Notes: a model not told the origin generated them from the letters alone. A DNA stretch of 34,957 nt from an uncultured Eubacteriales bacterium (GCA_900314525.1 OMVN01000022.1:1-34957); one strand, 5' to 3'. Shown: positions 1 through 7,578, counted from the stretch's first letter. Translations and numbers: made by a program.

Positions 1-42
1 GTACTCAGCTGACCAATACTAATAGGTCGAAAGCTTAACCAA
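1..42 (+). rRNA. 23S ribosomal RNA, 3' end (partial)
   Basis: The first bases match the conserved 3' tail of bacterial 23S rRNA (CTGACCAATACTAATAGGTCG followed by a short A/G-rich stretch and CTTAACC). Only the last roughly 40 nt lie in the window. The exact end is estimated from the family and may be a few bases off. No 5S rRNA is recognisable between here and the tRNA-Asn gene at 142; the 43-141 spacer shows only AT-rich sequence. Confidence 0.9.
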
Positions 43-141
43 TAACGGTTTGGGAAGATGTTTTGAAAGATGATTTGATGTGTAGTTTTGAAGGTACAAA
101 ATGATTGATATCTGTGATATCGATTATATAACCTTTAGTAA

Positions 142-213
142 TCCTCGATAGCTCAATGGTAGAGCACTCGGCTGTTAACCGAGTTGTTGTTGGTTCGAGC
201 CCAATTCGGGGAG
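142..213 (+). tRNA. tRNA-Asn (GTT)
   Basis: Cloverleaf of 72 nt. Acceptor TCCTCGA pairs with TCGGGGA, the anticodon loop is CTGTTAA, and the T loop is TTCGAGC. No 3' CCA is encoded. First tRNA after the rRNA, probably co-transcribed with it. Confidence 0.96.
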
Positions 214-217
214 CTAT

Positions 218-289
218 GGCTCCATGGTCAAGCGGTTAAGACATCGCCCTTTCACGGCGGTATCAGGGGTTCAAATCCCCTTGGAGTCA
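218..289 (+). tRNA. tRNA-Glu (TTC)
   Basis: Acceptor GGCTCCA pairs with TGGAGTC with one G-T pair, and the anticodon loop is CTTTCAC. It lies 4 nt after tRNA-Asn. No CCA is encoded. Confidence 0.96.
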
Positions 290-332
290 TTCTTTTTTTT
301 TATAAGATATAATCAAAATTATATAAAGTCAT

Positions 333-405
333 GCCGATGTGGCTCAATTGGCAGAGCAGCTGATTTGTAATCAGCAGGTTATCGGTTCGAGTCCGATCAT
401 CGGCT
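333..405 (+). tRNA. tRNA-Thr (TGT)
   Basis: Acceptor GCCGATG pairs perfectly with CATCGGC. The anticodon loop is TTTGTAA and the T loop TTCGAGT is canonical. No CCA is encoded. Confidence 0.96.
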
Positions 406-417
406 TTTTATAATTTT

Positions 418-491
418 GGACCTTTAGCTCAGTTGGTTAGAGCAACCGGCTCATAACCGGTCGGTCCTGGGTTCGAGTCCCCGAAGGTCCA
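418..491 (+). tRNA. tRNA with CAT anticodon (elongator Met or Ile2)
   Basis: Acceptor GGACCTT pairs with AAGGTCC and the anticodon loop is CTCATAA. The initiator features (unpaired first base, three G-C pairs below the anticodon) are absent. It is therefore either elongator tRNA-Met or the lysidine-modified tRNA-Ile2, which sequence alone does not settle here. Confidence 0.93.
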
Positions 492-503
492 TTTTGTTTT
501 TAA

Positions 504-577
504 GGCCCGGTGGCTCAGTTGGTTAGAGCGCCGCCCTGTCACGGCGGAGGTCAAGGGTTCGAACCCCTTTCGGGTCG
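504..577 (+). tRNA. tRNA-Asp (GTC)
   Basis: Acceptor GGCCCGG pairs with TCGGGTC using two wobble pairs. The anticodon loop is CTGTCAC and the T loop TTCGAAC. Discriminator base is G. No CCA is encoded. Confidence 0.96.
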
Positions 578-603
578 TTTGTATTGTTTAAATATTGAAA
601 TTT

Positions 604-676
604 GGGATCTTAGCTCAGCTGGGAGAGCATCTGCCTTACAAGCAGAGGGTCACAGGTTCGAGCCCTGTAGGTCCCA
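604..676 (+). tRNA. tRNA-Val (TAC)
   Basis: Acceptor GGGATCT pairs with AGGTCCC and the anticodon loop is CTTACAA. Total length is 73 nt. No CCA is encoded. Confidence 0.96.
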
Positions 677-694
677 TTAGCCAGTAATGGTTAT

Positions 695-780
695 GCCGGT
701 GTGGCGGAACTGGCAGACGCACAGGACTTAAAATCCTGCGGGACTAACCTCCCGTACCGGTTCGATTCCGGTCACCGGCA
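695..780 (+). tRNA. tRNA-Leu (TAA)
   Basis: Class II tRNA of 86 nt with a long variable arm. Acceptor GCCGGTG pairs with CACCGGC and the anticodon loop is CTTAAAA. Confidence 0.96.
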
Positions 781-814
781 TTACTTAATCATATTGGCAA
801 AAATTTAATAGAAT

Positions 815-888
815 GTGCGTTTAGCTCAGCTGGATAGAGCGTCTGGCTACGGACCAGAAGGCCGGGGGTTCGAATCCTCTAACGCACG
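815..888 (+). tRNA. tRNA-Arg (ACG)
   Basis: Acceptor GTGCGTT pairs perfectly with AACGCAC. The anticodon loop is CTACGGA; the A34 is normally deaminated to inosine by TadA, which is not in this window. No CCA is encoded. Confidence 0.96.
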
Positions 889-914
889 CTTTATTATATC
901 TATAGTTTTACTAT

Positions 915-985
915 AGGGGATTGGTCAAATGGTATGATAGGGGTCTCCAAAACCTTTGGCGGGAGTTCGATTCTCTCATCCCCTG
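915..985 (+). tRNA. tRNA-Trp (CCA)
   Basis: Acceptor AGGGGAT pairs perfectly with ATCCCCT and the anticodon loop is CTCCAAA. Last member of the first tRNA array. Confidence 0.95.
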
Positions 986-990
986 CTCTT

Positions 991-1022
991 AAGTTTCAAT
1001 CGTATGATTGGAACTTTTTTTT
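991..1022 (+). terminator. Intrinsic terminator of the rRNA-tRNA unit
   Basis: AGTTTCAATC and GATTGGAACT form a stem of about 10 bp with a GTAT loop, followed directly by eight T residues. It closes the rRNA/tRNA transcription unit. Confidence 0.88.
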
Positions 1023-1167
1023 GTGTTTATAAATCAAAATGGAGTCATTCTATTCGATTTATTGACAAAAATATAAAGAAGGAATAGACTTTAAGCAGGA
1101 AGAGGATTCAATTTTATTATTTTGAAATAATAAATATAGAGATTTAATGGATTATGAGGTGAAATAT

Positions 1168-2121
1168 ATGCCAGGATATATGACGCACTACATTTTTGGG
1201 AGAGAAGAATATAAAAAGATACCTAGTGAGGAGATAAGAGAAGCTATAAGGCGAAATAGAACGGTATATAATCTTGGATTACAAGGACCAGATATATTTT
1301 TTTATAATCCTATGTCTTTTATGATGAGTTTTAAAAATCCAGGTTCGATAATGCATACCAAGAATGTAAATATATATTTTACAGATATGCTTAATTATAT
1401 ACTAAGGACATCAGACAGGAAGGACCGAGATATTCTGATATCATATCTATGCGGATTTATTGGTCATTATTCACTTGATGTTAGGATTCATCCATATATA
1501 TATGGGAGAACAAATTATGATAATAAGAATATCCTGTATCATGGGAAACATATTGCACTAGAAACAGATTTAGACTATTTAATGGTTCAGAAATATTTGA
1601 AGAAAAACATATCGGAAATACAGTATGGAAATCTAATAAAATTGACGAAATATCAGTCACAGGTAATATCGAATATGTTGACATATGTATTAGATAATGC
1701 ATTTTATGAAATTAAAGCAAATAATTTTATAATAAGCAGGGCAGTGAAGGATAGCAGTAGGCTAGTCAACATTTTTACAGATAAACATAAAATAAAAAAA
1801 AGAACAATAAAAACACTTTCATATGCTATAATTTCTTTAAAAAATTTAGAAACACTTTTTATATATGATGATTATGAAACAATATTTAGTGATCCGGCAA
1901 ACGAAAATAACAGGGTCTGGGAAAATCACAGAATTAAAATTAAAGAGAACAGAATAAAATGCAGAGATAGTTTCTTTGACCTATTAACTGAAGCAGATAG
2001 AGATTTTTTAAGAAGAGTTGATTTACTGTCAAAGGCAATCGAGAGTGATAATGCAAACGTATTTAGAAAAGGAATAGGAAACAAATCATTTTTGAGCGGA
2101 ATTGAAATAAAAAAAAGCTGA
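1168..2121 (+). CDS. Zinc-dependent phospholipase C family protein
   Basis: The N-terminus (MPGYMTHYIFG), a QGPDIFFYNP segment and a later GFIGHYSLDVRIHPY segment are the pattern of the bacterial zinc-dependent phospholipase C-like family, whose His and Asp residues bind metal. The real substrate is unknown for most members. No signal peptide or membrane segment is visible, so it is probably cytosolic, unlike the classical secreted enzymes. The start at 1168 is preferred because GAGGTG lies 6 nt upstream; an in-frame ATG at 1147 has no ribosome site. The protein has 317 residues. It stands alone between the rRNA-tRNA terminator and a small gene. Family call fairly firm, activity not. Confidence 0.78.
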   Translation: MPGYMTHYIFGREEYKKIPSEEIREAIRRNRTVYNLGLQGPDIFFYNPMSFMMSFKNPGSIMHTKNVNIYFTDMLNYILRTSDRKDRDILISYLCGFIGHYSLDVRIHPYIYGRTNYDNKNILYHGKHIALETDLDYLMVQKYLKKNISEIQYGNLIKLTKYQSQVISNMLTYVLDNAFYEIKANNFIISRAVKDSSRLVNIFTDKHKIKKRTIKTLSYAIISLKNLETLFIYDDYETIFSDPANENNRVWENHRIKIKENRIKCRDSFFDLLTEADRDFLRRVDLLSKAIESDNANVFRKGIGNKSFLSGIEIKKS

Positions 2122-2189
2122 ATATATATTATGAATTTGGAAATAATACTACTGTAATCAAAATTTATATTTTGGAGGTAAGTATTATC

Positions 2190-2357
2190 ATGAAAAACAG
2201 TAATGCGAAGAATTCTGCAAAGAAAAATACTGTAAGTAATTCATACAGTGACTGTGGAAAAGATTCAATGAAAGACAGAGGAACAACTGACTGTACTGAT
2301 ATGAACACAAGTGATTGTGATTCACACGATGATTCAGATAAAACTTCTGATAAATAG
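2190..2357 (+). CDS. Small acidic Cys-Asp protein, function unknown
   Basis: A 55-residue protein starting MKNSNAKNSAKKN. The first third is Lys/Asn-rich; the rest is dominated by Asp, Ser and Thr. All three cysteines follow an aspartate (SDCGKD, TDCTD, SDCDS), giving an imperfect [S/T]DC repeat. The start at 2190 has a perfect TTTGGAGG ribosome site 10-16 nt upstream; an in-frame TTG at 2172 lies inside that site and is unlikely. A terminator follows at 2364. The composition suggests disorder and possibly metal binding, but this is inference and I do not recognise a named family. Confidence 0.72.
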   Translation: MKNSNAKNSAKKNTVSNSYSDCGKDSMKDRGTTDCTDMNTSDCDSHDDSDKTSDK

Positions 2358-2363
2358 TATTTT

Positions 2364-2390
2364 AGCTGTCACATATTGTGGCAGCTATTT
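2364..2390 (+). terminator. Probable terminator after the small acidic protein
   Basis: AGCTGTCACA and TGTGGCAGCT form a 10-bp stem with one T-G pair and a three-base loop. It is followed by an AT-rich tail with only short T runs, so termination efficiency is uncertain. Confidence 0.65.
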
Positions 2391-2465
2391 ATTTAAATAA
2401 AGCCGTTAAAATAAAATATCAAATAATACATATACTGAATATAGTATAAAAAAAAGGGAATATAA

Positions 2466-2774
2466 TTGATTAGTACGATAAGCCATAAACAGATGAAAAA
2501 AATCATAGAAAATGATATAAATAATTATATAATTGTAGATTTACGAAATAAAAAAGGATATAATAATTACCATGTAGAAAGCGCGAAAAATATTGAATAT
2601 GAGGCCTTTATGAAAATAGAAGATTATAGTTTTCTGACGGATAAGGGGAAAGATATTATTCTTTATTGTTCGGGCGGAGGAAGAAGCATTTATGCTACAG
2701 AAAGACTTAAAAGATATATTGACTACTACAATATAAATATAAAAGCATATAGTCTGGACGGGGGGATTTCCTAA
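2466..2774 (+). CDS. Rhodanese-like domain protein
   Basis: A 102-residue single rhodanese domain. It shows the IVDLRNKKGYNNYHV strand-turn (DxR ... H), and the active-site loop YCSGGGRS with the catalytic Cys that would carry a persulfide. It ends at SLDGGIS, where typical domains continue into a GGxxxW tail, so the C-terminus is a little short. The start is TTG at 2466 behind AAGGGAA. It is probably cytoplasmic and could move sulfur between carriers. A promoter-like sequence follows, so it is not obviously co-transcribed with the methyltransferase. Active loop has a full six residues, as expected for sulfurtransferases rather than Cdc25-like phosphatases. Confidence 0.82.
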   Translation: MISTISHKQMKKIIENDINNYIIVDLRNKKGYNNYHVESAKNIEYEAFMKIEDYSFLTDKGKDIILYCSGGGRSIYATERLKRYIDYYNINIKAYSLDGGIS

Positions 2775-2787
2775 AGTTATTAAATGA

Positions 2788-2816
2788 TTGACAACAAAAA
2801 ATTTAATATATAATAT
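2788..2816 (+). promoter_or_regulatory. Candidate sigma-A promoter for the methyltransferase operon
   Basis: TTGACA at 2788-2793, then TATAAT at 2809-2814 (15-nt spacer) or TAATAT at 2811-2816 (17-nt spacer). It lies 34 nt or more upstream of the methyltransferase start. Confidence 0.65.
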
Positions 2817-2849
2817 AGTAGTGATAAATTAAAATTAGAAAGGGAACTA

Positions 2850-4013
2850 ATGGATAAATATACATTAATAGCGCCATGTCATTTTGGACTTGAGACAGTT
2901 TTAAAACGTGAAATAACAGATATGGGGTACGATATAGTAAAAGTAGAAGATGGAAGAGTGATTTACGAAGGAGATGAAAATTCAATCTGCAGATCTAATA
3001 TTTTTCTCAGAACAGCAGAGAGAGTAATGCTTCAGGTTGGTTGTTTTAAAGCATATACATTTGATGAGTTATTCGAAAAAGTAAAGGCACTTGACTGGGA
3101 AAGATATATTCCTGAAAATGGAAAGTTCTGGGTTACAAAGGCAAGCTCAATAAAGAGTAAATTATTCAGTACATCAGATATCCAGAAAATTGTAAAAAAG
3201 GCAATAGTAGAAAAATTAAAATTAAAATATAGTATAGAATGGTTCAGTGAAGATGGCAATGAATATCCAATCAGGGTATTTTTAAATAAGGATGAAGTCA
3301 CTGTGGCAATTGACACTACAGGTGAATCCCTTCATAAAAGAGGTTATAGAAAGCTTACAGCAAAGGCACCAATTACTGAAACTCTTGCCGCTGCATTAAT
3401 AATGTTAACACCATGGAAAGGGGACAGAATACTTTTAGATCCTTTCTGTGGCTCTGGTACATTTCCAATAGAGGCTGCTATGATTGCTGCCAATATGGCA
3501 CCGGGGATGAACAGAAGTTTTATTTCAGAGAATTTCTCAAATTTTATTACAAAAAAAAGCTGGTATGAGGCAATAAATGAGGCAAATGATCTGATTAATC
3601 TGGATATTAAAACTGATATTCAGGGAAGCGATATTGATGGGCAGATAGTGAGGGCAGCTAGGGAAAATGCAGTAAATGCAGGTGTAGAAGAACTTATACA
3701 TTTTCAGCAAAAACCAGTTGATGCTGTAAGTCATGCAAAAAAATATGGTTTTATAATTACAAACCCTCCATATGGAGAGAGAATTGAGGAAAAGGAAAAT
3801 CTTCCAACAATATATGGAGCCCTTGGAGACCTGTATAAGAAGTTAGATTCATGGTCAATGTATGTTATAACATCATATGATCAGGCTGAAAGCACAATGG
3901 GTATTCAGGCAACAAAGAATAGAAAAATATACAATGGAATGATGAAAACATATTTTTATCAGTTTATTGGACCAAAGCCACCAAAAAGGAATAGAACACA
4001 GGCAGATAGATAA
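2850..4013 (+). CDS. THUMP-domain class I SAM-dependent RNA methyltransferase
   Basis: Methylates an RNA base, most likely guanine N2 in 23S rRNA, as in the RlmL/YpsC group. A THUMP RNA-binding domain covers roughly residues 50-155. The Rossmann methyltransferase follows, with SAM-binding DPFCGSGTF starting at D197 and catalytic NPPYGER starting at N305. The length of 387 residues is normal for the single-domain form, so it lacks the second methyltransferase of E. coli RlmL. The ATG at 2850 follows GAAAGGGAAC. Its stop codon overlaps the next gene's start (TAATG at 4011), so the cysteine protease is translationally coupled to it, an unexpected partner. Exact target nucleotide not deducible. 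Confidence 0.9.
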   Translation: MDKYTLIAPCHFGLETVLKREITDMGYDIVKVEDGRVIYEGDENSICRSNIFLRTAERVMLQVGCFKAYTFDELFEKVKALDWERYIPENGKFWVTKASSIKSKLFSTSDIQKIVKKAIVEKLKLKYSIEWFSEDGNEYPIRVFLNKDEVTVAIDTTGESLHKRGYRKLTAKAPITETLAAALIMLTPWKGDRILLDPFCGSGTFPIEAAMIAANMAPGMNRSFISENFSNFITKKSWYEAINEANDLINLDIKTDIQGSDIDGQIVRAARENAVNAGVEELIHFQQKPVDAVSHAKKYGFIITNPPYGERIEEKENLPTIYGALGDLYKKLDSWSMYVITSYDQAESTMGIQATKNRKIYNGMMKTYFYQFIGPKPPKRNRTQADR

Positions 4014-5719
4014 TGAAAAAAAATATAATTTTATATTTAATATTAATATTATTATTTGTGGGAATAGTGAATTTTGGCAGTAACGTTGTTCTTGGAAAGA
4101 CAATGATCAAAAATAAAAATTATGAAATAGATGCAACTGAATTTAATGCTGCCAAAGCATACTCCATAAATAAGACAAATATAGTGGTAAATATCGATTC
4201 CAAACAACTCAAGTCGTCTACAAGTGGAATATACATGAATGACAAAATGTCTCTAATGATACCAGCAGATCGGCTGAGAGAAGCCTTTGAATGTGCTGTT
4301 GGGATGTATGATTCTGGCGAATTGCTTATAGAAAATGGTGATGATTATATAAAAATTGATACGGGTGACTCTTCCTGCGTAATAGACAGTAAGCCTGTTT
4401 TAAATGTGGGATTTGAACTAAAAGATGGAAAGATATGCATCCCAGTCAGTATTATATGTGATACATTTGGATATAAGTATAAATTTAATATTGAAGAGAA
4501 TCAGGCAACTATAGTAAGTAATGATCCAGACAGGAGAACTGTACCATATTCATATAATTATGAGAATACAGGTAGGGCACCAAAGGTTAGTAATCAGGGA
4601 AATCTGGGAACATGCTGGGCATTTGCTTCTCTTACAGCAGTTTCATCAACACTGCTTCCGACAGAAAAATTGATATTTTCTGTGGACCATATGACACTTA
4701 ATAATTCATTTAATTACACACAGGATGAAGGTGGAGAAGCCTCCATGGCTATGGCATATCTCCTTGCATGGCAGGGCCCAGTGCTGGAAAGTCAGGATCC
4801 ATATGGCGATGGTAAGACTGATAGTACCCTCAAACCAGTTAAACATGTCCAGGAAGTACAGACAATAGAATCGAAGGATCTTGAAAATATAAAAAAGATG
4901 GTTTTCAAATATGGCGGAGTACAGAGCTCATTTTATGCATCAATTCTTAACAATAATAAAGAAACTAAATATTATAACAAAAAAACCAATGCATATTGTT
5001 ATGTGGGTGATGAAAAGCCTAATCATGATATAGTAATTATTGGATGGGATGACAATTATCCGAAAAGTAATTTTAATATAAACGTTGAGGGAGATGGAGC
5101 ATTTCTTTGCCGAAACAGCTGGGGAGATAATTTCGGAAATAACGGAGATTTCTATATTTCATATTATGATACTAATATTGGTGTTCATAATGTTGCATAT
5201 ACAAAGGTAGAAAATGTGGATAATTATGAAAACATCTACCAGTCGGATTTATGCGGGTGTATGGGAAAACTGGGATACGATGAGGAATATGCATATTTTG
5301 CCAACGTATACACTCCTGGAAATGATGAGAGTCTGAAGGCGGTGGGATTTTATGCCACAGGACCTGACACAGAGTATAGTATCTATATATGTCAGAATTT
5401 TACGGGAGTAAGCTCTTTGGCAAAAAGAAACGATCCAGTTAAGACTGGACAGCTAAAAAATAGCGGATTTTACACTATAAATCTTGATAATGAAGTGAAA
5501 TTAAAAAAAGATGAAAAATTTGCAATTATTGTCAGAATAAAAACTCCAAATAGCAAGAGACCAGTTGCAGTTGAATGTGGCTATGATGAATCGGATTCTT
5601 CAGTTATAATTGATGATGGTGAAGGATATGTAAGTTTGAAAGGTATAAACTGGGATAATACAGAAAAAGATCATAATTGCAACGTTTGCTTAAAAGCGTA
5701 CACAAATAATGCGAATTAA
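4013..5719 (+). CDS. Secreted C1 (papain-like) cysteine protease
   Basis: A 568-residue exported protein. Residues 1-29 form a signal peptide (MKKN, then an Ile/Leu core). About residues 45-170 resemble the copper amine oxidase N-terminal-like repeat of clostridial surface proteins (MIPADRLREAF, then IPVSIICDTFGYKYKF). The C1 peptidase domain follows, with catalytic C201 in GTCWAFA, H338 in PNHDIVIIGW and N368 in CRNSWGDN; the Gln of the oxyanion hole is in VSNQGNLG. The C-terminal 150 residues resemble the lectin-like domain found behind such proteases. No LPXTG or membrane anchor is seen, so it is released or held by its N-terminal domain. Overlaps the methyltransferase stop by one base. 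Confidence 0.88.
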   Translation: MKKNIILYLILILLFVGIVNFGSNVVLGKTMIKNKNYEIDATEFNAAKAYSINKTNIVVNIDSKQLKSSTSGIYMNDKMSLMIPADRLREAFECAVGMYDSGELLIENGDDYIKIDTGDSSCVIDSKPVLNVGFELKDGKICIPVSIICDTFGYKYKFNIEENQATIVSNDPDRRTVPYSYNYENTGRAPKVSNQGNLGTCWAFASLTAVSSTLLPTEKLIFSVDHMTLNNSFNYTQDEGGEASMAMAYLLAWQGPVLESQDPYGDGKTDSTLKPVKHVQEVQTIESKDLENIKKMVFKYGGVQSSFYASILNNNKETKYYNKKTNAYCYVGDEKPNHDIVIIGWDDNYPKSNFNINVEGDGAFLCRNSWGDNFGNNGDFYISYYDTNIGVHNVAYTKVENVDNYENIYQSDLCGCMGKLGYDEEYAYFANVYTPGNDESLKAVGFYATGPDTEYSIYICQNFTGVSSLAKRNDPVKTGQLKNSGFYTINLDNEVKLKKDEKFAIIVRIKTPNSKRPVAVECGYDESDSSVIIDDGEGYVSLKGINWDNTEKDHNCNVCLKAYTNNAN

Positions 5720-5742
5720 TATGTTAATGAAAGGATAAATAA

Positions 5743-6348
5743 ATGAGTAACAATTTTGAAAAAATAATATTTGCAACATCAAATCAGGGAAAAATGGACG
5801 AGATAAGGATGATTATGAAAGATTGTCCGCTGCCAATAGTATCTCTGAAAGAAGCAGGAATAGATGCAGATATAGAAGAAAATGGCAAGACATTTGAGGA
5901 AAATGCAATAATAAAAGCAGAGACAATAATGAAATTAACTGGTTGTCTTACACTTGCAGATGACTCAGGACTTGAAGTTGATTATATCAATAAGGAACCA
6001 GGTGTACTTTCAGCAAGATATTTAGGATATGATACACCATATGATATCAAGAATCAGTCTATAATAGACAGACTTAAAGATGCCAAGGGTGAGGAGAGAA
6101 GTGCAAGATTTGTTTGCGCCATAGCTGCAAGTTTTCCTGATGGAACAAATATTACTACCAGAGGTACAATAGAAGGACGCATTGGATACGAAGAGGTTGG
6201 TGATAACGGATTTGGATATGATCCAATAATGTATGTTCCAGAATATGACAAGACAACTGCACAGATGGATTCTGAGTTTAAAAATAAGATAAGTCACAGA
6301 GGAAAAGCTCTGAGACAGATGTGGGAAGAAATCAAAGACAGAATATAA
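5743..6348 (+). CDS. rdgB: XTP/dITP diphosphatase (RdgB/HAM1 family)
   Basis: Hydrolyses non-canonical purine triphosphates (dITP, XTP) to the monophosphates, keeping deaminated purines out of DNA and RNA. The N-terminal FATSNQGKMDEI holds the substrate-binding Ser-Asn/Lys pattern, LADDSGLEVD carries the metal-binding acids, and GDNGFGYDPI and SHRGKA are the nucleobase-recognition motifs. At 201 residues it is full length. The ATG follows AAAGGA at 5730. It lies 24 nt after the protease and 18 nt before the phosphodiesterase; rdgB next to a YfcE-like gene is a common arrangement in Firmicutes. Confidence 0.96.
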   Translation: MSNNFEKIIFATSNQGKMDEIRMIMKDCPLPIVSLKEAGIDADIEENGKTFEENAIIKAETIMKLTGCLTLADDSGLEVDYINKEPGVLSARYLGYDTPYDIKNQSIIDRLKDAKGEERSARFVCAIAASFPDGTNITTRGTIEGRIGYEEVGDNGFGYDPIMYVPEYDKTTAQMDSEFKNKISHRGKALRQMWEEIKDRI

Positions 6349-6366
6349 CTGAAAGAGGGATAAAGC

Positions 6367-6846
6367 TTGAGGATATTAATTGTAAGTGATACACACCGAA
6401 AAGAACATAATCTTGAAACGGTATTGGAAATAGAGCGAAATATTGATATGTTTATTCATTTAGGAGACATAGAGGGATCTGAGGATTATATCAGGTCAAT
6501 CGCCAATTGCCCATGTTATATGGTTGCGGGGAATAATGATTATTTTAGCAGACTTCACAGGGACTTAATCATAGATATAGGTCCATACAAAGCACTGCTG
6601 ACTCACGGACATAATTATTATGTATCATTGGGATATGAAACAATAAGATCCGAAGCAGTGGCCCAGGGAGTGGATATAGTTATGTTTGGACATACTCACA
6701 GACCACTCGTAGATATATCTGATGAGATAACTATGTTAAATCCTGGAAGCCTTACATATCCAAGACAGGAAAATGGAAGAGCAAGTTATATAATAATGAC
6801 TTTAGATGAAAAAGAAAATGCAGAATATGAATTGAAATATCTGTAG
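6367..6846 (+). CDS. YfcE/MJ0936-type metallophosphodiesterase
   Basis: A 159-residue calcineurin-like phosphoesterase. Metal-binding motifs are all present: SDTH near the N-terminus, HLGDIEG, AGNND, LTHGHNY and FGHTHRP, ending in NPGSLTYPR. Members hydrolyse phosphodiesters in vitro, and the cellular substrate is usually unknown. The start is TTG at 6367 with GAGGGA 6-11 nt upstream. It is the last gene of the run that begins with the methyltransferase and is closed by a strong hairpin. Confidence 0.92.
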   Translation: MRILIVSDTHRKEHNLETVLEIERNIDMFIHLGDIEGSEDYIRSIANCPCYMVAGNNDYFSRLHRDLIIDIGPYKALLTHGHNYYVSLGYETIRSEAVAQGVDIVMFGHTHRPLVDISDEITMLNPGSLTYPRQENGRASYIIMTLDEKENAEYELKYL

Positions 6847-6852
6847 AAAGTG

Positions 6853-6890
6853 GTCTGAAACCCTTGAATTTAAAGGGTTTCAGACTAATT
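6853..6890 (+). terminator. Strong hairpin after the phosphodiesterase gene
   Basis: GTCTGAAACCCTT at 6853-6865 and AAGGGTTTCAGAC at 6873-6885 form a perfect 13-bp stem. The following sequence is TAATTT then A-rich, so a canonical T tract is missing. It separates the operon from the tRNA promoter. Confidence 0.75.
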
Positions 6891-6922
6891 TAAAAAAAAT
6901 AAAAAAAAGTTTAAAAAAAGTG

Positions 6923-6951
6923 TTGACATTATTAAAGTCTTCTAGTATAAT
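6923..6951 (+). promoter_or_regulatory. Consensus sigma-A promoter for the second tRNA array
   Basis: TTGACA (6923-6928), a 17-nt spacer and TATAAT (6946-6951) match the consensus at every position. It lies about 40 nt upstream of tRNA-Pro. Confidence 0.9.
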
Positions 6952-6990
6952 TACTCTTGCGTTGTTAAGGAAATAAAAAAACACGAACAA

Positions 6991-7065
6991 CGGGGTGTGG
7001 CTCAGCTTGGCTAGAGCGCTTGATTTGGGATCAAGAGGTCGCAGGTTCGAATCCTGTCACCCCGA
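6991..7065 (+). tRNA. tRNA-Pro (TGG)
   Basis: Acceptor CGGGGTG pairs perfectly with CACCCCG. The anticodon loop is TTTGGGA and the T loop TTCGAAT. No CCA is encoded. Confidence 0.96.
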
Positions 7066-7071
7066 CTTTGT

Positions 7072-7142
7072 GCGGGTGTAGTTCAATGGTAGAACACTAG
7101 CCTTCCAAGCTAGATACGTGGGTTCGATTCCCATCACCCGCT
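7072..7142 (+). tRNA. tRNA-Gly (TCC)
   Basis: Acceptor GCGGGTG pairs perfectly with CACCCGC, and the anticodon loop is CTTCCAA. It lies 6 nt after tRNA-Pro. Confidence 0.96.
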
Positions 7143-7165
7143 TTTACATTGTAAAAATGTAATGT

Positions 7166-7239
<74 letters not shown>

Positions 7240-7246
7240 TTTTTTT

Positions 7247-7273
7247 CTAGGAGATGCTCCTGGAAATTTTTTT
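7247..7273 (+). terminator. Terminator-like hairpin inside the tRNA array (first)
   Basis: CTAGGAG and CTCCTGG form a 7-bp stem with an ATG loop. Three A residues and then seven T follow. It may end some transcripts after tRNA-Arg or serve as a processing boundary. Confidence 0.5.
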
Positions 7274-7279
7274 CTTATG

Positions 7280-7353
7280 GTGGGTATAGCGCAGTTGGTT
7301 AGCGCGCCAGATTGTGGCTCTGGAGGCCCAGGGTTCGAATCCCTGTATCCACC
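7280..7353 (+). tRNA. tRNA-His (GTG)
   Basis: Acceptor GTGGGTA pairs with TATCCAC. An extra G at 7279 can pair with discriminator C at 7353, the G-1:C73 identity pair of tRNA-His. The anticodon loop is TTGTGGC. Confidence 0.95.
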
Positions 7354-7358
7354 TTTTT

Positions 7359-7397
7359 GTTAGGGAGTATCACTTGGTGGTGTTTGCTAACTTTTTT
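7359..7397 (+). terminator. Terminator-like hairpin inside the tRNA array (second)
   Basis: A long stem runs from GTTAG at 7359 to CTAAC ending at 7391. Fourteen of fifteen positions can pair (several G-T) around a TTG loop, and six T residues follow directly. It has the form of an intrinsic terminator, yet two more tRNA genes lie downstream with no obvious new promoter. Confidence 0.65.
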
Positions 7398-7414
7398 CTT
7401 TCTAAAGTGACCAT

Positions 7415-7486
7415 TGGGCCATCGCCAAGCGGTAAGGCACAGGACTTTGACTCCTGCATTCGCTGGTTCGAATCCAGTTGGCCCAG
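7415..7486 (+). tRNA. tRNA-Gln (TTG)
   Basis: Acceptor TGGGCCA pairs perfectly with TGGCCCA, and the anticodon loop is CTTTGAC. It lies downstream of the 7359 hairpin. Confidence 0.96.
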
Positions 7487-7497
7487 CTTATAAATAT

Positions 7498-7570
7498 GGG
7501 ATATTAGCTCAGGTGGTAGAGCACTTGACTTTTAATCAAGTTGTCCGGGGTTCGAATCCCCGATGTCTCA
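7498..7570 (+). tRNA. tRNA-Lys (TTT)
   Basis: Acceptor GGGATAT pairs with ATGTCTC with two G-T pairs. The anticodon loop is CTTTTAA and the T loop TTCGAAT. Confidence 0.95.
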
Positions 7571-7578
7571 CTAAAACG

